Origin: Brassica napus
Taxonomy: Eukaryota > Streptophyta > Magnoliopsida > Brassicales > Brassicaceae
Length of the DNA: 64,000 bases
Reading direction: 5' to 3'
Assembly: GCF_020379485.1 (NCBI RefSeq)
Contig: NW_026015054.1
Coordinates: forward strand, 1 to 64,000
Positions 25,101 through 36,649 of the stretch are shown here, piece by piece. The position numbers and the translations under genes were made by a program. How positions within the stretch are numbered: the first letter of the stretch is position 1; the number at the start of each line of letters is the position of its first letter. The notes beneath the pieces are model-generated. The model saw nothing but the letters and a program-made list of their open reading frames with translations, had not been told where the DNA came from and ran no database searches.

Positions 25101-28100
25101 CCGCCTGCACAGACGGGACGTCCGTGGCTGTCCGTCAGCACACACATGACGTCTGTGGCTGTCCATCAGTACACATATCAGCACGCTAATTTTTGGACTC
25201 AGCACGCTGCTCCTTCCCGTGGACTGTTCGTGTGATTTTGGCCCACGTGGGCTGTCTGTTCAGTACACAGAGGACGTCTGTGGATGTCCGTCAGCACACA
25301 CAGGACGTCTGTGGCTGTTCGTCAGCACACACAGGACGTCCGTGTGTGTCCGTCAGCACACACAGAACGTCCGTGTGTATCCATGTGCGCCCTTCAGCAC
25401 ACACAGGACGTCCGTGGCTGTCCATCAGTACATATATTAGCACGCTGGTCTTTGGACTCAGCACGCTGGCCCTTCCCGTGGACTATTTGGGTGATTTTGG
25501 CCCACGTGGGCTGTCTGTTCAGTACACACAGGACGTCCGTGGGTGTCCACCAGCACACACAGGACGTCCGTGGCTGTCCGTCAGCACACACAGGAAATCT
25601 ATGGCTGTCCGTTCGTGTCTGTGTGTGTCTGTCAGCACACACACAGGACATCCGTCGCTGTCCATCAGAAAACATATCAGCATGTTGGTCCTTGGACTCA
25701 GCACGCTGGCCCTTCCCGTGGACTGTTCGGGTGATTTTGGCCCACGTGGGCTGTCTGTTCAGTACACATAGGACGTCTGTGGGTGTCCGCCATGCACACA
25801 CAAGACGTCTGTGGCTGTCCGTGGGTGTCCATCAACACACACAGGACATCCGTGGCTGTCTGTGTGTATCCACCAGCACACACAGAACGTTCGTGGCTGT
25901 CCATCAGTACACATATCAGCACGTTGGTCCTTGGACTTAGCACGCTGGCCCTTCCCGTGGACTGTTTGGGTGATTTTGGCCCACATGGGCTGTCTGATCA
26001 GTACACACAGGACGTCCGTGTGTGTCCGCCAGCACACTCAGGACGTCTGTGGCTGTTCATGGCTGTCCATCAGCACACACAGGACGTCTGTGGCTGTCCG
26101 TGTGGGTCTGTGTGTGTCCGTCAGCACACACACAGGACGTCTGTGGCTGTCCATTAGTACACATATCAGCACGCTGGACCTTGGACTCAGCACGCTGGCC
26201 CTTCCCGTGGACTGTTAGGGTGATTTTGGCCCACGTGGGCTGCCTGTTCAGTACACACAGGACGTCAGTGGGTGTTCTCCAGCACACACAGGACGTCTGT
26301 GGCAGTCCGTCAGCACACACAGGACGTCTGTGGCTGTCCATCAGTACATATATCAGCACGCTGGTCTTTGGACTCAGCATGCTGCCCCTTCCCGTGGACT
26401 GTTCGGGTGATTTTGGCCCACATGGGCTGTCTGTTCAGTACACACAGGACGTCTGTGGTTGTCTGTCAGCACACACTGGACGTCCGTGGGTGACCGTCAG
26501 CGCACACAGGACTTCTGTGGCTGTCCATCAGCACACACAGGACGTCCGTCGGTGTCCGTCAGCACACACAGGACGTCCGTGGGTGTCCGTCAGCACACAC
26601 AAAACGTCTGTGGCTGTCCATCAGTACACATATCAGCAAGTTGGTCCTTTGACTCAGCACGCTGGCCCTTCCCATGGACTGTTTGGGTGATTTTGGCCCA
26701 CGTGGGCTGTCTGTTCAGTACACACAGGACGTCCGTGGGTGTCCGCCAGCACACATAGGACGTCTGTGGCTGTTTGTGACTGTCCGTAAGCACACACAGA
26801 ACGTCTGTGGCTGTCCGTGTATGTCCGTGTGTGTCCGTCAGCACACACAGGACGTCTGTGGCTGTCCATTAGTACACATATCAGCACGCTAGGCCTACCC
26901 GTGGACTGTTTCGGGTGATTTTGGACCACGTGGGCTGTCGGTTCAGTACACATAGGACGTCCATGGGTGTCCGTCAGCACACACATGACGTCCGTGTGTG
27001 TCCAACAGCACACACAGGACGACCGTGGCTGTCCGTGTGTGTCCGTCAGCACACACAGAACGTCCGTGGCTGTCCATCAGTACACATATCAGCACGTTGG
27101 TCCTTGGACTCAGCACGCTGGCCCTTCCCGTGGACTGTTTGGGTGATTTTGGCCCACGTGGGCTGTCTGTTCAGTACACACAAGACGTCCGTGGGTGTCC
27201 GCCAGCACACACAGGACGTCCGTGGCTGTTTGTCGCTGTCCGTAAGCACACACAGAACGTCTGTGGCTGTCCGTGTATGACTGTGTGTGTCCGTCAGCAC
27301 ACACAGGACGTCTGTGGCTGTCCATTAGTACACATATCAGCACGCTAGCCCTTCCCGTGGACTGTTCGGTGGTTTTGGCCCACGTGGGCTGTCTGTTCAG
27401 TACACATAGGACGTCCATGGGTGTCCGTCAGCACACACATGGCGTCCGTGTGTGTCCAACAGCACACACAGAACGTCCGTGTGTGTCCGTCAGCACACAC
27501 AGGACGTCTGTGGATGTCCATCAGTACACATATCAGCACCTTGGTCCTTTGACTCAGCACGCTGCTCCTTCTCGTGGACTGTTCGGGTGATTTTGGCCCA
27601 TGTGGGCTGTCTGTTCAGTAGACACATGACGTCCGTGGGTGTCCGTCAGCACACACAGGACGTCCGTGGGTGTCCGTCCGCACACACAGGACGTCCGTGG
27701 CTGTCCATGTGTGTCCGTGTGTGTCCGTCAGCACACACAGGACGTCTGTGGCTGTCCATCAGTACACATATCAGCACCTTGGTCCATGGACTCAGCACGC
27801 TGCTCCTTCTCGTGGACTGTTCGGGTGATTTTGGCCCACGTGGGCTGTCTGTTCAGTACACACAGGACGTCCGTGGGTGTCCGTCAGCACACACAGGACG
27901 TCTGTGGGTGTCCGTCAGCATACACAGGACGTCCGTGGATGTCCAAGTGTGTCCGTCAGCACAAACAGAACGTCCGTGGCTGTCCATCAGTACACAAATC
28001 AGCATGTTGGTCCTTGGACTCAGCACGCTGACCCTTCCTGTGGACTGTTTGGGTGATTTTGGCCCACGTGGGCTGTCTGTTCAGTACACACAGAACGTCT

Positions 28101-30608
28101 GTGGGTGTCCCTCAGCACACACAGGACGTCTGTGGCTGTCCGTCAGCACACACAGCATGTATGTGTGTCCGTCAGCACACACAGAACGTCCGTGTGTGTC
28201 CGTGTGTGTCCGTGTGTGTCCGTCAGCACACACAGGACGTCCGTGGCTGTCCATCAGTACATATATCAGCACGCTGGTCTTTGGACTCAGCACACTGGTC
28301 TTTGGACTCAGCATGATGCTCCGTCCCGTGGACTGTTCGGGTGATTTTTGCCCACATGGGCTGTCTGTTCAGTACACACAGGACGTCTGTGGATGTCCAT
28401 CAGCACACACAGAACGTCCGTGGGTGTCCGTCAGCACACACAGGACTTCCGTGGCTGTCCATGTGTGTCCGTCAGCACACAAAGAACGTCTGTGGCTGTC
28501 TATCAGTACACATATCAGCACGTTGGTCGTTGGACTCAGCACGCTGGCCCTTCCCGTGGACTGTTTGGGTGATTTTGGCCCACGTGGGCTGTCTGTGCAG
28601 TACACACAGGACGTCCGTGGGTGTCCGCCAGCACACACAGGACGTCCGTGGGTGTCCGCTAGCACACACAGGACGTGTGTGGCTGTTCATGGCTGTCCGT
28701 AAGCACACACAGGACATCTGTGACTGTCCGTGTGTGTCTGTGTGTGTCCGTCAGCACACACAGGACGTCTGTGGCTGTCCATTAGTACACATATCAGCAC
28801 GCTGGCCCTTCCCGTGGACTGTTCGGGTGATTTTGGCCCACGTGGGCTGTCTGTTCAGTACACATAGGACGTCCATGGGTGTCTGTCAGCACACACATGA
28901 CGTCCGTGTGTGTCCAAAAGCACACACAGGACGTCTGTGGCTGTCTGTGTGTGTCCGTCAGCACACACAGGACGTCTGTGGCTGTCCATCAGTACACATA
29001 TCAGCACCTTGGTCCATATATCAGCACACTGCTCCTTCTCGTGGACTGTTCGGGTGATTTTGGCCCACGTGGGCTGTCTGTTCAGTACACACAGGACGTC
29101 CGTGGGTGTCCGTCAGAACACACAGGACGTTTGTGGGTGTCCGTCAGCACACACAGGACGTCTGTGGGTGTCCGTCAGCACACACAGGACGTCCGTGGCT
29201 GTCCAAGTGTGTCCGTGTGTGTCCGTCAGCACACACAGAACGTCTGTGGCTGTCCATCAGTACACATATCATCACGTTGGTCCTTGGAATCAGCACGCTG
29301 ACTCTTCCTTTGGACAGTTCGGGTGATTTTGGCCCACGTGGGCTGTCTGTTAAGTACACACAGGACGTTTGTGGGTGTCCGTCAGCACACACAGGACGTC
29401 CGTGGGTGTCCGTCAGCACACATAGGACATCCGTGGCTGTCCATGTGTGTCCGTGTGTGTCCGTCAGCACACACAGAACGTCCATGGCTGTCCATCAGTA
29501 CACATATCAGCACGTTGGTCCTTGGACTCAGCACGCTGACCCTTCCTGTGGACAGTTCGGGTGATTTTGGCCCACGTGGGCTGTCTGTTCAGTACACATA
29601 TGACGTTTGTGGGTGTCCGTGTGTGTCTGTGTGTGTCCGTCAGCACACACACATGACGTTTGTGGCTGCCCATTAGTACACATATCAGCACGCTGGTCCT
29701 TGGACTCAGCATGCTGGCCCATCCCGTGGAATGTTCGGGTGATTTTGGCCCACGTGGGCTGTCTGTTCGGTACACACAGGACGTTCATGGGTGTCCGTCA
29801 GCACACACATGACGTCTGTGTGAGTCCGACAGCACACACAAGATGTTCGTGGCTGTCCGTGTGTGTTGGTCAGCACACACAGGACGTCTGTGGCTGTCCA
29901 TCAGTACATATATCAGCACGTTGGTCCTTGGACTCAGCACACTGACCCTTCCCGTGGACTGTTCGGGTGATTTTGGCCCACGTTGGCTGTCTGTTCAGTA
30001 CACACAGGACGTCTGTGGGTGTCCGTCAGCACACACAGGACGTTCGTGGGTGTCCGTCAGCACACATAGGACATCTGTGGCTGTCCATGTGTGTCTGTGT
30101 GTGTCCGTCAGCACACACAGAACGTCCGCGGCTGTCCATTAGTACACATATCAGCACGTTGGTCCTTGGACTCAGCACGCTGACCCTTCCTGTGGACAGT
30201 TCGGGTGATTTTGGCCCATGTGGGCTGTCTGTTCAGTACACATATGACGTCTGTGGGTGTCCGTGTGTGTCCGTGTGTGTCTGTGTGTGTCCGTCAGCAC
30301 ACACACATGACGTCTGTGGCTGTCCATTATTACACATATCAGCCCGCTGGTCCTTGGAGTCAGCACGCTGGCCCTTCCCGTGGATTGTTCGGGTGATTTT
30401 GGCCCACGTGGGCTGTCTGTTCAGTACACACAGGACGTCCATGGGTGTCCGTCAGCACACACATGACGCCTGTGTGAGTCCGACAGCACACACAAGACAT
30501 CCGTGGCTGTCCATGTGTGTCGGTCAGCACACACAGGACGTCTGTGGCTGTCCATCAGTACACATATCAGCACGTTGGTCCTTGGACTCAGCACGCTGAC
30601 CCTTCCTG
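22186..30608. repeat. Satellite array 3 (longest)
   Basis: 8,423 bp of the same satellite, roughly 33 basic units by block count. A segment around 22.8-23.5 kb reappears 2,031 bp downstream near 24.8-25.5 kb with the same unusual variants (for example the CTAATTTTTGGACTC variant of the conserved block). The last part, about 28.05-30.6 kb, is collinear with the 1418-bp higher-order repeat of array 4. The array ends inside a conserved block (CTTCCTG) where another sequence begins. Open frames up to about 416 codons occur but have no independent support as genes. Confidence 0.97.
22799..25511. repeat. Large duplication with 2031-bp spacing inside array 3
   Basis: Features at about 22799, 22869, 23162, 23188 and 23253 recur at 24830, 24900, 25193, 25219 and 25284, a constant offset of 2,031 bp over roughly 700 bp. 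This is a partial higher-order duplication of about eight basic units. Confidence 0.75.
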
Positions 30609-31700
30609 TGATAACCCGCCCTTTGGGATAAAATGGTTGAGAGAGCAAAAGTCAGAATCCAGAGCCGAGCTTTTGGGAATCAAAGCAATTGAAGGAATGT
30701 TAAGTTTTGATCACTTAAGACTTAACATGGATCGAAGAAAATAGAAGATTGGTCGAGAATCAACTTTCTGGTTGAGTCGCGGGCAATACAGATCGATCGG
30801 GAAATTTGAAGTACGAGAAGGTCGAAGAATGAATCGTGAGTGAAGCATGAGTTGAGATAAGCTGCTCTACCATTGTTAGAAATGTCTTAGATTGATTAGA
30901 CGGCAGTTTTGGAAGAATCACATTTTTGAAGCCCGACGGTTTAGAAGCTCGACGTTTTTGAAGATTGACGTTTCTTCATCGCGAAGTTTTTTCGGAATAT
31001 CTTCGTATCAGTAAAATATTTTTCTGAAGATATTATAAGTTGGAAGCAGGACGGGAATTAAGCAGGACGGGAAGCAAGCACAACGGGATTGAAGCACGAC
31101 GGGAAAACCCGAAGTTGGGCAAAAACCCTAATTTCGGTATTACGAAATTCTTTGAGGAAGCCGGAGGCTCGGGAAATATTTTTAAAGGATATCAAAAATC
31201 ATCTGTAGTTTATTAAAAATATTCAGAGAATCAGAATGGGAGCGGAAAAATATTCGGGATTCATCGCGGGTCAGAAATTCACAAGAAGGGTCGAAATCGC
31301 GCAAAGGAACCGAGAAGCTCGAGGTGGCTTGATCAGAAGGGATAAGAACGTGGTGGCAACTGTCTAACCAGCTGAGTGTCAAGAGAAGCTCGAGGTGTCA
31401 CCGTGCATGGAAGCTGCACATGCAGCTTGACACATAGAAGCACGAGGTGGAACGGCCAAGCACGAGGTGTCTCCGCGCATGCAACCGAAGCATGCTGATC
31501 GACATGTGTGAGGATGTGTGGCGCCTTGCATGAGCTCCAGTCATGCAGCCTGACATCTGGGAGGAGTGGTGGCGTCCTGCATGTATCCTGGACATGCAGC
31601 CAGCCATGTGGAGCACGAGGTGCCGCCGTGCATGCGTCCGGAGCCATGCGGAGCGACACACGGGCTGCCACCAACCTGAAGCTGATTGGCTGGTGTCTCC

Positions 31701-31710
31701 TATATAAATA
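31701..31710 (+). promoter_or_regulatory. TATA box in orphan LTR-like segment
   Basis: TATATAAATA, with ATTGG (inverted CCAAT) 12 bp upstream, is a plausible RNA polymerase II core promoter. Strand is inferred from this arrangement and the downstream AATAAA. Confidence 0.55.
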
Positions 31711-34061
31711 CCACGACCCCTTCTCATTTCATTCATCCATACCTTTCAAAAGGAAGTTAAAAAAGTGGGTTAGAGAGAGAGAAAGAAGTAGAAAAAGAAA
31801 GTAAGAGGTGCTGAGCTATTTCGAGAGTTTTAGAGAGTTTTCGAGATCAGTTTCTCTACTGATTTCAAGTCAGCGCCAAGGGAAGGTTCTGGCCAACTGA
31901 AGATCAACCAATTGAAGATCAATTCAGATGGGAAGCAAGTCAACGTGGTTAGAGAGAGAGAGAAAGAAAGTGTAGCTGAGTTCTGAAGACCGATACTCCA
32001 CCGAGAAGGCCAGTTCCGTCCAATCGGCGATTCTCTACGATTGTGACGCGGAAGCTCTGTCCAATTCAATCCATCCAAGCCAGTCATATTCTCCTACAAT
32101 CAAGTGGAGGTGCTGTCCAAGATTAGTTCAGTTTCATGGGTTCAGATCAGTCGAAGTTCTCCTCGATACTCCGCCGAAATGTCCGAAGAACTGTCCAGCA
32201 GCTAAAGGAGATTCTGTCCAGATCAGTCTGTCCAGACGTGTCAGTTTCTTCATGATGAAGCCGAGGTTATGTCCAAGTCAAGATCAGTCCAGTCCAGTCC
32301 AGTCAAGGCGTCCCTTGGGTTTTGGCCAAGTCCTCTACGATCAACCAGCTGCTTCTCGCCTAGAACACTGTGAGTTGGTTTGTGTGAATTCCACTTGGAA
32401 TTTAGGGTAGTTTTGTGAGTTGGTTTGTTTGAGTTCCACTTGGAACTTAGGATAGATCGAGTTGCATATAGAGTAGTAATATCACACTGATGCATGATAG
32501 AGTCCTAGGGTTTTTTTTTATTTATGAATTGGACTCAGTTTAGCATGGGCTAAGCTGAGATTAATGGAATTAAGACTGAGTTAATAACCTGACTAGGACT
32601 AGGGCTAGGATGCATCATGTTTTCTATTCTTGCGTGTTGATATGGTTGAGTGCAGGTTCCCGTTATCTTTAAGGATAGTTTCATAGCAGGAGGCTGGACT
32701 ATCTGGATAACGGTTTGATTTATTTGTTTAGTATTGATATTATTGTTTAGTTATTAGTACTAGGGTCTTAGGCCATATAGGCTGGACTACTGGTACTATG
32801 GTTAGTCTTGTGGAGTCGAGTGTCTAGTTAGGTTCTCTGGAACTTTATCTTTAGGTTAGGTTCTAGATTGAATTTGTGTTGTGTGAGTGTGCCGACAGTA
32901 TGTGCGTAACCCGCCCATACTAGGCTTGTGTAGGGGTGAGTTAGTGTTCCTTCAGACCTCGTACCCAGCGGGTTCAAGGAAACCCCTTATTCGCTGGATC
33001 GGGAAGACTCAGAGAGACGGGGTCATGGCCTAGGGCTGAGTTATTACACGACGGTGTAATGTGGCAGTGACCCGAAGGACTGTGGGCTGTCGTGCGGTGA
33101 CCCGAAGGACTGTGGGCCGCGGTCGGTTGAAAGTTCCTTCTTCTGGCCTTTGTGGTAGGGAGATAGGATATTGCCGATGTTGAGGAGGAACACGAGATCA
33201 CCAGGGCCCATGTTAGAATATTGAGTATAGAGTTAGAATAGTGTGTCGAGTTAGTTTTTATTGTGTCGTCTTGAGGGTGAGGAACCCTCGAGATAGTGTA
33301 GCACCGATATACGGTGTTACGAGTTAGATCGAGTCGTAGATACTCATAGTCTTATTATTGTGATTGTGTTTGTGGTTGACTGATTTGCTTGCAGGTTCTG
33401 ACATTAAGTCATAAGTCCGGTTTAGGTACCGGATTAGGCTTGGTGTGTATTTGGTTATTGTAGGCCCGGCCGACGTGTCCTGTATGTGTTTTGAGGGATT
33501 GCTTGTGAAGGGGTGGTGGATATTAAAGCTATGCGGTATCATTGGTTGGCCGATCATGTTCTTGTTTGATTGTTGGTCGATTGACTAGTGATACTTGTAT
33601 AGTCTAAGTGTCTAACACTACATGAGTACTGAACTCAGGCGTATATATGGTTAACTAGGGATTGGTTGTTGACTTGTTTTTATGCAGGTTCCCGTTACTT
33701 GAAGCTAGATCGTGGCAGGAGGCCAAGTCTAACTTAGTAACGGTTTGCTTAGCCTTAGCTTTTATTGCATGCTAGGGCTAGATTGATTGTTATTTTTGGG
33801 TTGTCCGGGTTAGAGTCTAGGTTGCGGGTAGAGGCCGCCAGCTCACTGAGTAACATTAGGTTACTCATCCAACTCCGTTGTCCTTTTTGCAGGTCGCTTT
33901 AGGTAAGGATGATCGGATAGCTTGGTGCTGGACGTTAGGACTCCGCGGTGTAGATTTTCATGCCTTTTTTAAACGGTATTGTGGATTTGTGTTTAGTTGA
34001 CTCGATTTGGCATTAGGCCGGGACCCGTTCTCGAATTATATCATGTATGGATATTTTCTCG

Positions 34062-34067
34062 AATAAA
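34062..34067 (+). terminator. Possible poly(A) signal in orphan LTR-like segment
   Basis: AATAAA followed by TAAAG and a T-rich stretch, about 2.35 kb after the TATA box. Confidence 0.4.
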
Positions 34068-34451
34068 TAAAGTAATTGTTTTATATGCGCTTCATGAGTA
34101 CTCTGATATTTTGACTAGTCCGGTCTAACACAACGTTAGGAGGTCGTACGGGTTGAAAAGCCTTAGGCCTCGATCTAACGGAAAACGCTAACTCTAGGTA
34201 CGGGTTGCAAAGACTTATGCCTGACGCAGCGGGAACGAGTTATGGATGAACTGGTCTAGGTCCGGGAGTAAAAGTTTGTGACTCTGACCGGATCGTCCCT
34301 AACCGTCATGTAGCGCTTCCGGACCATGTTGTTGGGTTGGACGGTCAGTCATGTTCTTGTTTGATTGTTGGCTGGCCGGTTGGCTCATTCATCTCTAACC
34401 CTGGGTGTTGGAGACGGTCGATGTGGTCATGTTCTTCGTTTGACTTATTGG

Positions 34452-34548
34452 CCGTGTGTGTTCATCAGACATATGTCAGGACACTGGTTTGGGGGTGTTG
34501 CACTTCCCGTGGACTGTTCGGGTGATGTGGCCACGTGGGCTGTCTGTG
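34452..34548 (+). repeat. Single diverged satellite monomer
   Basis: The order TTCATCAG, ACATATGTCAG, ACTGGTTT, then CTTCCCGTGGACTGTTCGGG, TGATGTGGCCACGTGGGC and TGTCTG follows the conserved satellite block, with about nine bases missing in the middle and many substitutions. It lies directly against the truncated 5' LTR of B1. It is an old edge remnant or a relative of the satellite's source sequence. Confidence 0.85.
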
Positions 34549-35022
34549 TGACTTAGGACTACGGTAGGTAGGTTAGGTTACGTTTTATGTTATGTTGAAT
34601 GAGGTTTATCTAAGTTCTAGGAACCAAGCCAAGTATTGCGTAATCAATCCGTTCCATTCTCGGTTATGATTAATGCTTATCTGGTTGTGGTTTCAGGAAC
34701 TAAGGATGGTTCTGGTCAAGCCAAGGAGCCGTGAAGGCTCGGTGAGTGAGAGGCTGTGTATCGTGTGGTTAGATGATGCTAGGGATGAACTAGTGATTGT
34801 CTATGAGACTGTTAAGAAGTTGTGTATTGAATCTCATGTTTCTAAGTAATACAAAGTTTATACATTGTTATTCCGCTGTGCAATCTGTTCCTTTGTTTAT
34901 GAACCTCATATTCGAATATGACTTAGTAAATAAAAGACTTAAAATGGATCAAACAAGCAAAGAAATTAATAAGTAAGCCTGCGGACTCCATCAGGTCGAG
35001 AGGCCAGGGTTCGGGTCTTACA
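34549..35022 (+). repeat. 5' LTR remnant of B1
   Basis: Homologous to the 3' LTR from about 41693 to 42163 (both start TGACTTAGG and end GGGTCTTACA), with few differences. Homology stops abruptly at the left. It contains AATAAA at 34929-34934. It lacks the LTR start TGTCACGCCCC and the TATA region seen in the 3' LTR. Confidence 0.92.
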
Positions 35023-35025
35023 AGT

Positions 35026-35037
35026 TGGTATCAGAGC
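35026..35037 (+). other. Primer-binding site of B1 (initiator Met tRNA)
   Basis: TGGTATCAGAGC three bases (AGT) after the LTR end. Between here and gag is a 220-bp leader; a TCCTTAG at 35185-35191 could be a splice acceptor. Confidence 0.92.
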
Positions 35038-35260
35038 ATGCTTGATTCTAGGATAGTTGGGTTATGCAGTCCACACACACACACGCAGCCAGCTGATTAG
35101 GTCTCACGGTGAGGTTTGATTGCTTAGTCTAGGGATTGTTTTGTTCTGTTTATGTTAGTGTGTTTCGTACTAACATTGTCTGAATCCTTAGGCTGGAAAA
35201 AGCAAGTCGGGAAAGTCCCGAAGGAGTAAGAAAACAGCCGGTCAGTCTAGTCAAGTGGCC

Positions 35261-36649
35261 ATGGACGGGACCAATCTATCCGGATTGCAAACCGATCCGG
35301 CCGCGGCTGACACTAGAGACGTGTTGCCAACTGATCAGGCTAACCTTACGGGGACGCAACAGGATGGTCAGGAACATCGGGAGAGTGATGAGGAAGTGGA
35401 ATCCTCGAACGCTAACCGTGATGGTGACCAGCATGAGAGAGTGGCCGATGGAACGGCTAACGTGCCCGCAACACTGTCCAAAGAGGACTTGTTAGAGGCC
35501 ATGAAGGTAATGGGGACTCAGGTGGCGGATATGGCTCAACTGTTCACGCCACTAGTGAACTCCTCGGTTGGCCAGGCTTCGCCTGTGGCTACGACCACCC
35601 CCAACACTAATGGTCCAGTTGTGGAAACGGTTGAGGTGATCGAGATCGATCCACCGGAAAAGTCTGAAAAGAAGGTGGACTATCTGAGTCTGCTTCAACA
35701 TTTATCCAGGTTGGGTACGAAGCATTTCTCCGGTAGCACTGACCCTATTGTGGCTGATGAGTGGAGGAGTAGGCTGGTCCGAAACTTTCACTCAACTCGC
35801 TGTCCAGAGGATTACAGACGAGACATTGCGGTTCACTTCATGGAAGGGGACGCGCATAACTGGTGGCTTGCAGTGGACAAGCGCACCAATGGGAGTTTGG
35901 AAAGTTTTGCGGACTTTGAAGTTGAGTTCAACCGCAAATACTTCCCTGCTGAGGCTTGGGATCGTCTGGAAGCTCAGTTTCTAGATTTGGCCCAGGGCCG
36001 CAGGACCGTACGAGAGTACGAAGAAGAGTTCAACCGGCTTAGACGGTTCGTTGGAAGAGAGCTGGAGGACGAGGCAGTCCAGGTCCGTAGGTTCATCCGA
36101 GGCCTAAGGCCAGAACTGAAGACCCATTGCTCGATCCGCACCTTCAACACCGTCGGAGAACTGGTGGAACGGGTGGCTTTGCTAGAGACTAACTTGGCTG
36201 AAGAAGCTAAGCTTAAAGCTAAGTCACAGTCTTGCCCGTCGGGTAAGACAAATGATAAAAAGAGGAAGTGGGACCAGGTGGACGGAGGTAAGAGCTCTGG
36301 TGGCCGACCTACATGTCCCAAGTGTGGAAAGAATCATCCCGGTGAGTGCTGGAAGGCCATGGGGGCTTGTGTGCGATGTGGCAGCATGGATAACACGATC
36401 CAAAACTGCACTCGACCAAACCGATTCTCAGACCAGTCCAGTGGCAGCGGCTCCGTGACTTGCTTCCTATGTGGCAAGACTGGACACTACAAGTCGGACT
36501 GTCCTAAGCTACAGGGAGGACAAGGGAAGGGCCGTGGAGACACAGGCAAGTCGACCCAGAGTAGGCCGACCACAACCCCAAGGGTGTATGAGCTGTCCCA
36601 GGACGACGGTGCTTCTGGATCGTTTGATTCGATCTCTGGTAATTCCTAA
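35261..36649 (+). CDS. gag: Gag polyprotein of B1 (capsid/nucleocapsid)
   Basis: About 462 residues from the ATG at 35261, which sits in a good plant start context (GCCATGG). The frame is also open back to about 35192 and would add lysine-rich residues, so an upstream or spliced start is possible. Residues about 150-310 form the retrotransposon gag domain (WRSRL, HFMEGDAHNWW, REYEEEFNRLRRF). The C-terminal part has three zinc-knuckle-like motifs: CPKCGKNHPGEC (from C352), CVRCGSMDNTIQNC (from C370) and CFLCGKTGHYKSDC (from C401). In the second, the usual histidine is Asn378, so it probably does not bind zinc normally. The product should form the virus-like particle and package RNA in the cytoplasm. 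It ends at TAA 36647-36649, but a putative intron from 36639 could join it in frame to pol. Confidence 0.9.
   Translation: MDGTNLSGLQTDPAAADTRDVLPTDQANLTGTQQDGQEHRESDEEVESSNANRDGDQHERVADGTANVPATLSKEDLLEAMKVMGTQVADMAQLFTPLVNSSVGQASPVATTTPNTNGPVVETVEVIEIDPPEKSEKKVDYLSLLQHLSRLGTKHFSGSTDPIVADEWRSRLVRNFHSTRCPEDYRRDIAVHFMEGDAHNWWLAVDKRTNGSLESFADFEVEFNRKYFPAEAWDRLEAQFLDLAQGRRTVREYEEEFNRLRRFVGRELEDEAVQVRRFIRGLRPELKTHCSIRTFNTVGELVERVALLETNLAEEAKLKAKSQSCPSGKTNDKKRKWDQVDGGKSSGGRPTCPKCGKNHPGECWKAMGACVRCGSMDNTIQNCTRPNRFSDQSSGSGSVTCFLCGKTGHYKSDCPKLQGGQGKGRGDTGKSTQSRPTTTPRVYELSQDDGASGSFDSISGNS

Larger units (their letters stand above)
30609..34451 (+). mobile_element. Orphan LTR-like segment, family unknown
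   Basis: Starts with TGATAACCCGCC exactly where satellite stops, and contains no ORF resembling a protein. It has LTR-like signals: an inverted CCAAT motif (31685-31689), a TATA box (31701-31710), GA-rich transcribed leader-like sequence after it, a CTCACTGAGTAAC...TTACTCATCC motif near 33854-33882, and AATAAA (34062-34067). GGTCTAACA near 34125-34133 is a possible LTR end, but no matching target duplication is visible. It may be a solo LTR, or part of a recombinant 5' LTR of B1. A 67-bp motif is repeated at 32651-32718 and 33682-33748. The right limit is uncertain. Confidence 0.5.

Noticed and set aside
27452..28702. Long Cys/His-rich open frames in the satellite (416 codons here; many others on both strands)
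   Set aside because: They follow the repeat, exist in several frames and both strands, shift when unit length changes, and have no start context, domain or conservation apart from the repeat itself.
22186..30608. CRISPR-like array because of short regular repeats
   Set aside because: The sequence is a eukaryotic satellite; repeats are adjacent and related to the intervening sequence, with no unique spacers and no cas genes.
34337..34556. A small gene of about 62 codons between the orphan segment and B1
   Set aside because: Its C-terminal half is the diverged satellite monomer read as protein; nothing else supports it.
35255..35260. A GTG start for B1 gag
   Set aside because: This is a plant nuclear element; the ATG at 35261 in a GCCATGG context is the better start, with a possible upstream spliced start.
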